Shown: positions 26,401 through 33,973 of the stretch, in pieces
Layout of the letters: each line of letters begins with the position of its first letter
Numbering within the stretch: the stretch's first letter is position 1
NCBI GenBank assembly: GCA_937139415.1
Contig: CAKZPS010000050.1
Location: 1 to 56,708 of the forward strand
Direction: 5' to 3'
Length of the DNA: 56,708 nt
From: an uncultured bacterium
GTDB lineage: Bacteria > Atribacterota > Atribacteria > Atribacterales > Caldatribacteriaceae
Notes under the pieces: generated by a model
Seen by the model: only the letters and a program-made list of their open reading frames with translations
Databases searched by the model: none
What the model was told of the DNA's origin: nothing
Position numbers and translations under genes: made by a program

Positions 26401-27239
26401 AGACACATTGGATGTAAAAGATCGTCATCGTTGAGAAACTTAACATACTTTCCCCGTGCTTTGGAGAGCACCAAAAAGTAGTTATCACAACTACCTAAGT
26501 TCTTTGGATTTTTAAAAAATTGGACACGACTATCTCCGAGAGAGTGCACGAATTTTTCGATTTCTTCTCCTGGAGAGTCATCGCAAACAATGACTTCAAA
26601 GTTGAGATAGGTTTGTGACAAGGCGCTTTGAAGCGCTTTTAAAAAGAACTTGGGATTGTATGCTGGAATGCAAATGCTCACCAGGGGCAAAAGATGGGCA
26701 TGTTGTCCGTTTTCTTTGGTGAACTCTACTACGAGAGATCCGGATCGATGTTCAAGCCCTTCGAGCTCCTTGTACATACTTTCACTAACAGGTTTTTGCT
26801 CCCACAGAAGAAAGCCAGCAAGATGACCAACCATTACTAAATCTTCGAGGTCGTAAATATGTTGATGTCCCCATTCTCTTAAAGATAAGTTGAGCATAAC
26901 ACAACGGTTAGGTATCCACTGATAGTGAAAACGTGTAATCCATTCAGCTTGGGACCATGAATTTTGAATATACCTCTCAACATTCTTTGTTAAATCGGGA
27001 GTTGCTATTCGACACACTCCACCCGGTTTGAGGATGCGATATACTTCCTTTAAAAACATAATAACTTCATCGCGAGTCAAATGTTCGATGAAATGTTCGG
27101 CAAAAACAAAATCAACGCTTTTGTCAGGAAAAGGAAGACCCTCTCGAACATCCCTTACTATGTCAGGGTTCTCCTCAATATCAATGTTAACGAAACCTTT
27201 TAGTTTTCTTGTTCCACAACCAACATGAAGTTTGATCAT
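23409..27239 (-). CDS. Giant multi-domain surface-glycan enzyme: methyltransferase, GT2, TPR, GT2, GT2
   Basis: A 1276-residue protein that combines at least five modules, so it probably builds and caps a surface or flagellar glycan. Residues 1-175: SAM-dependent methyltransferase (HVGCGTRKLKGFVNIDI, 'YRILKPGGVCRIATPD'). About 186-430: GT2 glycosyltransferase ('LVSICIPAYNPKFFLKALQS', DDD metal site in 'FLNDDDLLHP'). About 520-625: TPR-like helical repeats ('EALNDLGVLHFLQGHTELAIMILEECL'). About 630-880: second GT2 ('VSIIIPVFNKVELTEKCLQAL', 'LFLNNDTEVQENWL', 'GYEDVDLCFKLQSKGW'). About 905-1150: third GT2 ('TSIILLTRNNLEYTQKCLESI', 'LFLNNDTIVTEGWL', 'FEDDDFCIRAQLAGFRI'). The C-terminal ~110 residues are unassigned. 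The N-terminal third is strikingly AT-rich, the C-terminal half GC-rich. No signal peptide; cytoplasmic. Confidence 0.9.
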   Translation of the reverse strand: MIKLHVGCGTRKLKGFVNIDIEENPDIVRDVREGLPFPDKSVDFVFAEHFIEHLTRDEVIMFLKEVYRILKPGGVCRIATPDLTKNVERYIQNSWSQAEWITRFHYQWIPNRCVMLNLSLREWGHQHIYDLEDLVMVGHLAGFLLWEQKPVSESMYKELEGLEHRSGSLVVEFTKENGQHAHLLPLVSICIPAYNPKFFLKALQSALSQTYLNFEVIVCDDSPGEEIEKFVHSLGDSRVQFFKNPKNLGSCDNYFLVLSKARGKYVKFLNDDDLLHPMCLKNMVAYFEAYDKRITLVTSKRNRIDENENLLPDDGATRPLSDRDVYITGIDCGNLLLTQLVNFIGEPSTVMFRREDAHNFKTFFYKLYGEEKEQRGLIDVALWIWLLAKGNIIYIAQPLSSFRQHAQQTQRNPEMFFFSLKSWYHALTKSRSLGYLQSPELYFLALTNLRNALRGWLSQVNFLEEERANLIETIKKVEDEMKEYQDVQPSFQSIRLFPIIRESEAIKRIQINPEKQYQTIQELIKKGFIEESIELLHAFIACYPDTTEALNDLGVLHFLQGHTELAIMILEECLNRDAHNILATENLRDIYERIGERDKAESYTKRLKILQNPKVSIIIPVFNKVELTEKCLQALFTHTPSDIPWEVIVVDNASSDRTPEFLKEATQKYPRLRYLRNTVNLGFAKACNQGAEVSSGEYLLFLNNDTEVQENWLQPMVKLLDNDFRVGAVGGKLLFPDGSIQHAGVIILDHRKSSDPLYATHVYQKQSASLEVTNERRYYQAVTAACLLIRRKAFEEVEGFDEEYWNGYEDVDLCFKLQSKGWLIVYEPQSVVIHHEAQSGPERFRKVRENIERLHKKWLGKITPDYILFPDNSLQAISPPAIKKYEPPLTSIILLTRNNLEYTQKCLESIRRYTPEPHEIIVVDNGSTDGTVEFLGQEKGVTLVQNGENLGFPLGNNRGIREAKGNYLLFLNNDTIVTEGWLRRLIACAESDPRVGIVGPCSNYVAGLQIVPQVPYGEDMDKMQEFARAWSLERAGKWENVGRVIGFCMLVKREVIEAIGGFDLYFGLGNFEDDDFCIRAQLAGFRIKVAHDVFIHHFGSKTFQREKIDYRALMLENWEKFKKKWELPQNLSPTEGYPLGTLLKRSFSPAEHFVPLQPSPYPLDGARKVRYLAPFSEEVLLWYLRSFSPEEEVTLVVYEEGEPSAVLQKMTEFLAAQGIDPEKTPDILLVNESLSEGEHGALIQAVDTILLTENTPSSWKRWARYLGKRVENTKQS

Positions 27240-27385
27240 TGTCCATTGTTCCTCATGCCTTTATTTTCAATGATTGTCGATTTTCCTCTTGACTAATATA
27301 GGATTGCCAGCTTGATACATGGTTTCTGACGGTAATATGGGATATGTATAGTCGAATCTGGAAAATAACTTCCCTACGCATTGTA

Positions 27386-28159
27386 TTACTCCTCGCCCTC
27401 GATGGCATGACCAAAACCAGATCTACCAAGGTCATTTCCATTGTAGAGCAGGTACTTTTTGCCCGCGAATATGTACACAACTTGGTATGCTATTGCTTCT
27501 GAATCCCATCCGTTTTCTGAAGGCATTATACCAACACGTTCGTCTAATCTAATCCAAGAAATTCCATCAGTAGATTCGGCATAACCAGCTCTGTATTGAT
27601 TGTTTGGATTCGTTCTAAAATTGCGCATGTCTCTCTTGCTGTACCACATTTTATACACTCCATCTTCTTGAATTGCCCATGGTCTTGCAACTACCTCGTA
27701 TTTGTGGGAAGGAATTATACATGAAATGTTACCCCTCCTCCAGTCAATTTCGTTTTCAGATTCAGCATATTTGATATGGTAACAAATTTCAGGTTTGCCA
27801 TCTATGATTTCCCAACGGGTTCCAGAAGTGTACCACATTCTCCACTGTGGATACGTTGTGGTTGGAGGCATGACAAATACAGCCCCTGTGTAATAAGGTT
27901 CTTCTTTGTTGCGGTCCAATATAGGTCCTTCATACAGTTGCTCGAATGCCATACCGTCTTTACTTATTGCTAAACCTATAGCATTTCGAGTGGGTACAGT
28001 AATACCGGGATTCCAACCAATATAGTACATATGAAAATAGTTGCCATACTTTACGACTGAAGAAACATTAACACCTTTATGTGCGTGGCTATGCGCCCAA
28101 TCGGAAAGGTTGCTTACGTTATAGATGAGTCCTTTCTTGATCCATTTCAAGCTTGTCAC
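27386..28159 (-). CDS. Beta-propeller protein related to GH43/GH32-type glycosidases
   Basis: A 257-residue protein made of repeating 'W/Y..YY/WY' blades typical of five-bladed beta-propellers: 'NYFHMYYIGWNPG', 'WRMWYTSGTRWEI', 'DGVYKMWYSKRDM', 'GKKYLLYNGNDLG', with intervening 'IGLAISKDGMAFEQL' and 'AGYAESTDGISWIRL' elements. Such proteins occur in capsule and O-antigen loci and resemble glycosidases, but a catalytic pair is not obvious, so the activity is unknown. The start is uncertain: GTG 28159 or TTG 28150, both overlapping the end of the upstream methyltransferase gene by 30-40 bases. Codon use is AT-rich like the rest of the island. No signal peptide is seen. Confidence 0.7.
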   Translation of the reverse strand: MTSLKWIKKGLIYNVSNLSDWAHSHAHKGVNVSSVVKYGNYFHMYYIGWNPGITVPTRNAIGLAISKDGMAFEQLYEGPILDRNKEEPYYTGAVFVMPPTTTYPQWRMWYTSGTRWEIIDGKPEICYHIKYAESENEIDWRRGNISCIIPSHKYEVVARPWAIQEDGVYKMWYSKRDMRNFRTNPNNQYRAGYAESTDGISWIRLDERVGIMPSENGWDSEAIAYQVVYIFAGKKYLLYNGNDLGRSGFGHAIEGEE

Positions 28160-28940
28160 CTCTCTTCATGGTTTTGCTCCTTGGCATAAAAAGGGGTCTA
28201 TTCAAAAACTCGCCCAAACTGTCGTCTCGGCGAATATTTTGAGAATTTAAGGGACAATAAACAATCTCTTGTTGATGTTTTTCGGGGATACCAATTACCA
28301 TGACTGTCCAAAAATCTTGGATACCTTCTACGATGAAGCGAATCATCTCATCTTTCGTACCGTTCGCAAAGAGAGGAAGATTGCGATCACCCTTCCGACA
28401 AAATCCCATTTGGAAAGCTAAAACCTGGGTAATCTTGGAAAGATTATTGAGGTATCGAATGATGAGTTTTTTGGCTTCTTCTCGGTCTTTAACTTGGTGA
28501 TTGAAATCGGCACCCACATGATGGAGCACGTTGAAAAGAAAAGTAAAGTCATATGATTCCTTAGGGATGGCGTCAAATGGGAAGTAACTTGCTCGGATTT
28601 CAATAGTTTGACGTAAATTGAGTAGTTGCAAAGCGGTTTGAACGAATTCTACATGCGTATCGTTTCCCTCATAGTAAATCACCTTCTGAGCTCCGTAGTG
28701 GATCATTTCGAAAGTGAAAAAACCGGTATTACCGCCAATATCAAGAACGATTTTATCCTTGGGATTAAAAAACTGTAGAACAAAATCAAGTCTTTCCCTA
28801 TCGAAACGTGGCTTGGCACTAAAACAAGCATTACCGAGAAAAGGTCGAAGAAAGGAAGGGATCGCTTGGTATTGACTATGTTTTCCCATCGTATTATATA
28901 AACTCATTAACTTGGTTATAAGGATTTTCTCTTGTGGCAC
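28119..28940 (-). CDS. Class I SAM-dependent methyltransferase of the glycan island
   Basis: A 273-residue Rossmann-fold methyltransferase. Motif I is 'IVLDIGGNTGFFTFEM' near residues 63-78, followed by the acidic motif II region 'VIYYEGND' and motif IV 'YDFTFLFNVLHHVG'. It sits between the ATP-grasp gene (25-base overlap) and the propeller gene (41-base overlap), so the three are almost certainly one transcript. It may methylate a sugar or an aminoacyl sugar. The start is GTG 28940; an internal ATG (residue 12) is an alternative that would remove the overlap. Confidence 0.82.
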   Translation of the reverse strand: MPQEKILITKLMSLYNTMGKHSQYQAIPSFLRPFLGNACFSAKPRFDRERLDFVLQFFNPKDKIVLDIGGNTGFFTFEMIHYGAQKVIYYEGNDTHVEFVQTALQLLNLRQTIEIRASYFPFDAIPKESYDFTFLFNVLHHVGADFNHQVKDREEAKKLIIRYLNNLSKITQVLAFQMGFCRKGDRNLPLFANGTKDEMIRFIVEGIQDFWTVMVIGIPEKHQQEIVYCPLNSQNIRRDDSLGEFLNRPLFMPRSKTMKRGDKLEMDQERTHL

Positions 28941-30064
28941 GATTTAAGTTCCTCTAAGAATACATTCACAGTATCTTCTCGAAAGTATACCTCTCTTTGT
29001 AACCATAAAGCGTATTCATCGAAAAAACGTTCTCGGTCATAGTTATGAAATGTAATCATGTTTCCAGAAGATAAATCTTCAAGGATGCCACCAAGCCAGA
29101 AGTAACGCGTTTTTGGTTGATAATCGAAAAGAAGAGACCGATCCTCGTTGACGAGACCGAAATCAACAGCGAAACGATGGAAGAGATCCATATTGGCATC
29201 GTTAATGAGTTGCGAAGGACCCCAAATAAGTGGATTGGCCTCGATCATGTAAAACTTTTCTCCTTTGAGTCGCGTTTCTACCATAACAAGTCCGGTAAAA
29301 TGCATGTCGAGAAAAAGGTCGGTAAACTTTTGAACCTCGCTATGCTCATGGAATTGAGCGGCTTCAGCTGCTATAATAGAACGGCCGTTGTATTGTTGCA
29401 TAAAGTTTTCTTGAGAGTAGATTGAGTAGGTTCGGTCTTTTCCAAAATAGAATAAGAGATAAACAGATTTTCCTTCCACGAATTCTTGGATGAAGGTATT
29501 TTGAGTGTCGATGGTCCTTCGGCATTTTTGAAGCTCTTCGAAATTGGAGATTACGGTTGTTTTAGGATTAACCGTTTTTTTATCTTGGGCAAAATACGTC
29601 TTTGGTTTGACCACGCAAGGGGGTTTACAATGGCTTATTGACAACTCTTGGGGCGTCAAAATTCCTCGATTACGGCAGAGAAGATAGAAACTGTATTTGT
29701 CGGATATCGCTTGGTACAGGGACATAGAACACAGAGGAATAACATACCCCATCGATTCTAAAGAATTTCTCTCTTCGAGTAAAAAATGGTTGAGAAACTC
29801 GGTAGAAGGTAAGACGATGGTCTCATCTGGGGAGAACGTTTTAGCGAAATATTCGCGATAACGCCGAAAAGCATCAAGGGTAAGTTTGGAGGTGAATCTC
29901 GTTTCGATCACGTTCTGAGAGTAACTTGATAGCAGTATTTTATCGTTTGAGGAGGCTGCAACAACGGCAAAAGGAATGTTTGCCTTTTTACAGAAGCGAC
30001 AGAAAGCTATGATTCCTCTCTCATTGTATCCGGAAAAAATAAGGACGGATCTCGTCGTACTCAT
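28916..30064 (-). CDS. ATP-grasp ligase of the glycan island
   Basis: A 382-residue ATP-grasp enzyme, a family that joins a carboxylate to an amine or similar via an acyl phosphate. The N-terminal pre-ATP-grasp domain (VLIFSGYNERGIIAFCRFCK) is followed by an ATP-binding part with 'SDKYSFYLLCRNRGI', 'PPCVVKPKTYF' and 'TFIQEFVEGKSVYL', and the metal-binding motif 'YMIEANPLIWGP'. The ATG at 30064 overlaps the aminotransferase stop (ATGA), matching coupled translation; a frame extension to 30142 is rejected. Next to an aminotransferase, it may attach an acid or amino acid to an amino sugar; that substrate is inference. Confidence 0.83.
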   Translation of the reverse strand: MSTTRSVLIFSGYNERGIIAFCRFCKKANIPFAVVAASSNDKILLSSYSQNVIETRFTSKLTLDAFRRYREYFAKTFSPDETIVLPSTEFLNHFLLEERNSLESMGYVIPLCSMSLYQAISDKYSFYLLCRNRGILTPQELSISHCKPPCVVKPKTYFAQDKKTVNPKTTVISNFEELQKCRRTIDTQNTFIQEFVEGKSVYLLFYFGKDRTYSIYSQENFMQQYNGRSIIAAEAAQFHEHSEVQKFTDLFLDMHFTGLVMVETRLKGEKFYMIEANPLIWGPSQLINDANMDLFHRFAVDFGLVNEDRSLLFDYQPKTRYFWLGGILEDLSSGNMITFHNYDRERFFDEYALWLQREVYFREDTVNVFLEELKSCHKRKSL

Positions 30065-31215
30065 GAACTTATTGCCTTCCATAAAATGTAACAAATCTTT
30101 TCCACTTCCTCTTCCTCCAGTGCTCCATACATTGGTAAACAAAGAACTTGGTCGGCTACTCTGTTAGCGATGGGTAAGTTTTCACGCTGTGCTGAAGGGA
30201 GGGTCCGATAGGAGGGAAAATTACTGATTAGGGGGTAAAAGTAACGGCGAGGGAAAATATGTTGTTCTTTGAGAGCAGTATATACTTCGTCTCGTGAAAC
30301 ACCGAACTCTTCCTCGTCGATAAAAATGGGGAAGTACGCATAATTGTACTCTACGTCTTCGAGTTCCTCAGGTAATTTCACACCCCGAATATCCTGAAGT
30401 CGAGTACGATAGAGATGAGCGATGTGTTTTCGGCGTTGGATTTCCTCTTCAACTATGTCCAGGCTCAAAAGACCGATAATACTTTGGAATTCGTTCATTT
30501 TCGCGTTGATACCAGGGGCAACAACGGTTACTTCGTTGGCAAAACCGAAGTTTCGAAGGTAGTCAATCCGTTTTTTGAGCTTTTCGTCTTGACAGACGAT
30601 TGCACCTCCCTCGAAGGTGGTGAAAAGTTTGGTGGCATGAAAACTGAGTATGGAAAGATCCCCTTCATTGAGGATGTTTTTTCCATTTCGCCGAACACCA
30701 AAAGCGTGGGCGGCGTCGTAAATGACGCGCAAACCATACGTGTCAGCAATAGCCTGGATTGCATCAGTTTGGCAAGGGTAACCATAGACGTGGACGGCAA
30801 GAATAGCAGTCGTTCTTGGGGTGATGAGAGCCTCAATTTTGTTTGGGTCAATGGTGAAGGTTTTTTCTTCAATGTCGCAGAATACTGGAGTTATGTCGTT
30901 CCAGCGTAAGGCATGTGCGGTGGCTACAAAACTAAAAGGTGTAGTGATAACCTCACCAGTGATTCGTAGCGCTTGCAGAGCAATAACGAGTGCTAAAGTA
31001 CCGTTTGCAACTAAGCTGGTGTAGGGAACTTGGAGGTAACGTTTCAAGGCTTCCTCGAATTGTTGATGGAAAGGACCATTATTGGTGAGTACTTTACTTT
31101 GCCATATCGCTTCAAGGTATGGCATAACCTTTTCAAGTGGGGGGAGATTGGGTTTGGTAACAAAAATTGGTTTTATAATTTCCCTCGGTTTTTCTTCTCG
31201 GATTGGTAAGGTCAT
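30061..31215 (-). CDS. DegT/DnrJ/EryC1/StrS-type sugar aminotransferase
   Basis: PLP-dependent enzyme that converts a keto sugar nucleotide to an amino sugar, 384 residues. The PLP lysine is Lys196 in SFHATKLFTTFEGGA, Asp167 in 'IYDAAHAFG' holds the pyridine nitrogen, and 'VANGTLALVIALQAL' forms the phosphate loop. The ATG at 31215 follows TGAGG; an in-frame GTG at 31230 is possible. It is the first gene of the minus-strand island and divergent from rmlA by 160 bp. Since rmlA/rmlB make dTDP-4-keto-6-deoxyglucose next door, a dTDP-4-keto sugar is a plausible substrate (inference). Confidence 0.9.
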   Translation of the reverse strand: MTLPIREEKPREIIKPIFVTKPNLPPLEKVMPYLEAIWQSKVLTNNGPFHQQFEEALKRYLQVPYTSLVANGTLALVIALQALRITGEVITTPFSFVATAHALRWNDITPVFCDIEEKTFTIDPNKIEALITPRTTAILAVHVYGYPCQTDAIQAIADTYGLRVIYDAAHAFGVRRNGKNILNEGDLSILSFHATKLFTTFEGGAIVCQDEKLKKRIDYLRNFGFANEVTVVAPGINAKMNEFQSIIGLLSLDIVEEEIQRRKHIAHLYRTRLQDIRGVKLPEELEDVEYNYAYFPIFIDEEEFGVSRDEVYTALKEQHIFPRRYFYPLISNFPSYRTLPSAQRENLPIANRVADQVLCLPMYGALEEEEVEKICYILWKAISS

Positions 31216-31325
31216 CTCAAAATGCCTCACTTCACGGTCTTTTTGTTTTTCATGATAAATTTTTTTGCCAATTCCGCCATATTTGGGAATTCAGATATCG
31301 CCTTGGTGGAAAAATTTATCCACGG

Positions 31326-31354
31326 TTGCCAAAGGTTGAAAATCATGCTATATA
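31326..31354 (+). promoter_or_regulatory. Sigma-70 promoter of the rml operon
   Basis: TTGCCA at 31326-31331 and TATATA at 31349-31354 with a 17-base spacer. The predicted start near 31361 leaves a leader of only about 15 bases containing the GGGGGG ribosome site of rmlA. Confidence 0.65.
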
Positions 31355-31375
31355 TCCCTGAAAGGGGGGTTCATT

Positions 31376-32113
31376 TTGACGATACGAGGTGTGATTTTAG
31401 CCGGAGGAACGGGGTCGCGACTCCATCCACTCACCAAGGTGACCAATAAGCATCTTTTGCCGGTGGGGAAATACCCGATGATTTTCTATCCCATCTTTCG
31501 TTTGAAACAAGCGGGGATCCGGGAAATTCTCATTGTGACCGGCAGAGAACACATGGGAGACGTGATCGAACTCTTGGGGAGTGGTAGGGACTTCGGGGTA
31601 GAGTTTACCTATCGGGTTCAGGATGAGGCGGGAGGGATTGCCCAAGCTCTGGGTTTAGCCAAAAATTTTGTCGGGGGAGAGCGGTGTGTGGTGATTTTGG
31701 GAGATAACATTTTCGGTGAGGACCTTGCTCCTTTTGTGGAAGCCTTTCGGAGGCAAGCTGAGGGGGCCAAAGTTCTCCTCAAAGAGGTTCCCGATCCAGA
31801 GCGCTTTGGGGTAGCGGTTTTTGAGGGAGAAAAAATTATCGCTATTGAGGAGAAACCTGCCAAACCGAAGAGCCGCTATGCGGTGACCGGAATCTACATG
31901 TACGATGCCGAGGTATTCGAGATTATCGCTACCCTGAAACCTTCGGCACGCGGAGAGCTTGAGATTACCGATGTGAATAACGCCTATTTACGTAAGGGTA
32001 CCCTCACCTACGGCATTTTATCCGGCTGGTGGAGCGATGCGGGGACTCCGGTTTCTCTCTATACCGCAAATACCCTGGCCAAAGATATGATTCTCGATTT
32101 CGAAGGCCTATGA
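31376..32113 (+). CDS. rmlA: Glucose-1-phosphate thymidylyltransferase, short form
   Basis: First step of dTDP-L-rhamnose synthesis: glucose-1-phosphate plus dTTP gives dTDP-glucose. The 245-residue protein is a short RmlA lacking the C-terminal extension of the 290-residue enzymes. The nucleotide loop GVILAGGTGSRLHPLT, 'NKHLLPVGKYPMIFYPI', 'VVILGDNIFGEDL' and 'IEEKPAKPKSRYAVTGIYMYD' are all present. The start is a TTG at 31376, 6-7 bases after a G-rich ribosome site, since the family start lies two or three residues before the GVILAGG strand. Overlaps rmlD by 4 bases. Gene order A-D-B-C is one of several known arrangements. Confidence 0.93.
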   Translation: MTIRGVILAGGTGSRLHPLTKVTNKHLLPVGKYPMIFYPIFRLKQAGIREILIVTGREHMGDVIELLGSGRDFGVEFTYRVQDEAGGIAQALGLAKNFVGGERCVVILGDNIFGEDLAPFVEAFRRQAEGAKVLLKEVPDPERFGVAVFEGEKIIAIEEKPAKPKSRYAVTGIYMYDAEVFEIIATLKPSARGELEITDVNNAYLRKGTLTYGILSGWWSDAGTPVSLYTANTLAKDMILDFEGL

Positions 32114-32973
32114 GGGTGATGGTTTTAGGAGCGAAAGGACAGTTGGGAGGTGCCTTCTGTGAGTTCTTGCGTCCGCAAGTCCATGTCTACCCCTTTTCGC
32201 GGGAAGAGCTCGATATCACCGATTTAGGGGCACTCATGCGGATGTGTTCAGAGCTTTCTCCTTCCCTCATTCTCAACTGTGCGGCCTATACTCAGGTTGA
32301 CCGAGCAGAAGAAGAGAGAGCTCGCTCCTATCTTGTGAATGCCTTAGGGGCGCGGAATGTCGCTTTTTGTGGGTACAAGGTGGGGGCAAAGGTGGTGTAC
32401 TTCAGTACTGATTATGTCTTTGACGGAGAGAAGAGAACCCCTTACACCGAATTCGATCCTCCTTCTCCTCTCTCCGTATATGGTCATTCTAAACTGTGGG
32501 GGGAGAAGTTCACTGCTCTCTTTAACCCCGATCACCTCATTATTCGGGTGTCCTGGCTCTACGGGAGGAGGGGCAAGAACTTTGTGAAAACTCTGGTACG
32601 CCTCGTCAAAGAGGAAGGGAAGAAGACGCTGCGGATCGTTGTAGATCAAAAGGGAACCCCTACTTATGCAGAGGATGTCGTGGGGAAAACTTGGGAATTA
32701 GTGGAGAGAAACGCGGTGGGCCTCTATCACGTAACAAACGGTGGAGAAACAACGTGGTTCCATTTCGCTCAAGAAATCGTTCGTCTCCTCGATCTCCCTG
32801 CCGAAGTAGTGCCGATTGAAAGTAGTGCGTATCTTGCTTTGGCGAAAAGACCCTCCTATTCCGTTTTGCATAATCTTATGCTACAGTTAGAGGGAATTCC
32901 GCTTTTGCGGAATTGGCAAGAAGCTTTGGGCGAATTTTTGCATTCTTGGAGAGAGGGTATTCTCCATGGATAG
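32110..32973 (+). CDS. rmlD: dTDP-4-dehydrorhamnose reductase
   Basis: Last step of dTDP-L-rhamnose synthesis, reducing the 4-keto group with NAD(P)H. 287 residues, extended SDR fold: 'VMVLGAKGQLGGAFCEFL' nucleotide-binding loop, 'LILNCAAYTQVDRAEEER', 'VYFSTDYVFDGEKRTPYTEFD', and the catalytic YxxxK in 'VYGHSKLWGE'. The ATG at 32110 overlaps the rmlA stop as ATGA; an upstream in-frame ATG inside rmlA is rejected. Overlaps rmlB by 8 bases. Confidence 0.94.
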   Translation: MRVMVLGAKGQLGGAFCEFLRPQVHVYPFSREELDITDLGALMRMCSELSPSLILNCAAYTQVDRAEEERARSYLVNALGARNVAFCGYKVGAKVVYFSTDYVFDGEKRTPYTEFDPPSPLSVYGHSKLWGEKFTALFNPDHLIIRVSWLYGRRGKNFVKTLVRLVKEEGKKTLRIVVDQKGTPTYAEDVVGKTWELVERNAVGLYHVTNGGETTWFHFAQEIVRLLDLPAEVVPIESSAYLALAKRPSYSVLHNLMLQLEGIPLLRNWQEALGEFLHSWREGILHG

Positions 32974-33973
32974 AGTTACCATTCTTGTGACTGGTGGGGC
33001 AGGTTTCATTGGCTCTTGCTTCATTCACTCCTTGAGGAAAACACGCCCTGATTACTCCATTATCAACGTAGATAAGTTGACCTACGCCGGGGATTTGCGC
33101 AATCTTGAAGGAATCGAAGAAGGCAAGAATTACCATTTTGTCCGGGGTGACATTACCAATCGAGAGCTCATGCGATACCTCTTTTCCGCTTTTCGACCTC
33201 GATACGTGGTCAACTTTGCTGCCGAGTCCCATGTGGACCGGAGTATCGCCGGACCAGAGATTTTCGTCCACACCAATGTCTTAGGGACTCAGGTGCTCCT
33301 TGAGGCTTTTCGAGATTATGTCGGCCAAGGCTCTCATGAAGCTCGGTTTTTGCAAGTGAGTACTGATGAAGTATACGGCGCTCTCCCTCTTGAGAGTGAG
33401 GAACGATTCTCTGAAAATTCGCCGCTCCGGCCGAATAGTCCTTATGCGGCTTCCAAAGCGGCGGCGGATTTATTGGTGCGTTCTTACTGGGTTACCTATC
33501 GTTTACCGGTCCTCATCACCCGTTCTTCAAATAACTTTGGTCCGCGACAGTACCCGGAGAAGCTCATCCCCCTCATGATTACCCACGCCTTAGAGGGGCA
33601 ACCGCTCCCTGTGTATGGTGATGGGCAGAACGTCCGTGATTGGCTCTATGTCGAAGAGAACTGTCGAGCCATTGATATGGTCCTCCACCGGGGAAAACCG
33701 GGAGAAATCTACAACATTGGCGGGAGAAACGAGTGGCGTAACATCGATTTGGTGAGGCTCCTCTGCGACCTTCTCGCCGAAGAGACAAAGAGAGAGGCCG
33801 AAGAATATCGGAAACTCATTACTTTTGTCCCCGATCGTCCTGGACACGATCGTAGGTATGCGCTCAATACAGAAAAGATTTACCGGGAACTGGGATTTCA
33901 AGCGCAGGAAAATTTTCGCGAGGCTTTGCGCCATACGGTGAGGTGGTACATTGAACGTCATGGAAAGGTTTAG
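32966..33973 (+). CDS. rmlB: dTDP-glucose 4,6-dehydratase
   Basis: Second step of the pathway, producing dTDP-4-keto-6-deoxyglucose with a tightly bound NAD. 335 residues: 'ILVTGGAGFIGSCFIHSL' loop, 'NVDKLTYAGDLRNL', 'VNFAAESHVDRSI', the catalytic 'STDEVYGAL' and YxxxK in 'PYAASKAAADLLVRSY', and 'NFGPRQYPEKLIPLMI'. Its product can go to RmlC/RmlD for rhamnose or to the aminotransferase encoded divergently. Overlaps rmlD by 8 bases and rmlC by about 14. Confidence 0.96.
   Translation: MDRVTILVTGGAGFIGSCFIHSLRKTRPDYSIINVDKLTYAGDLRNLEGIEEGKNYHFVRGDITNRELMRYLFSAFRPRYVVNFAAESHVDRSIAGPEIFVHTNVLGTQVLLEAFRDYVGQGSHEARFLQVSTDEVYGALPLESEERFSENSPLRPNSPYAASKAAADLLVRSYWVTYRLPVLITRSSNNFGPRQYPEKLIPLMITHALEGQPLPVYGDGQNVRDWLYVEENCRAIDMVLHRGKPGEIYNIGGRNEWRNIDLVRLLCDLLAEETKREAEEYRKLITFVPDRPGHDRRYALNTEKIYRELGFQAQENFREALRHTVRWYIERHGKV

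Noticed and set aside
27253-27480. Small minus-strand open frame between the propeller gene and the giant GT gene
   Set aside because: Overlaps the end of the propeller gene in another frame, and that gene ends at a natural family C terminus, so a frameshift is not needed.
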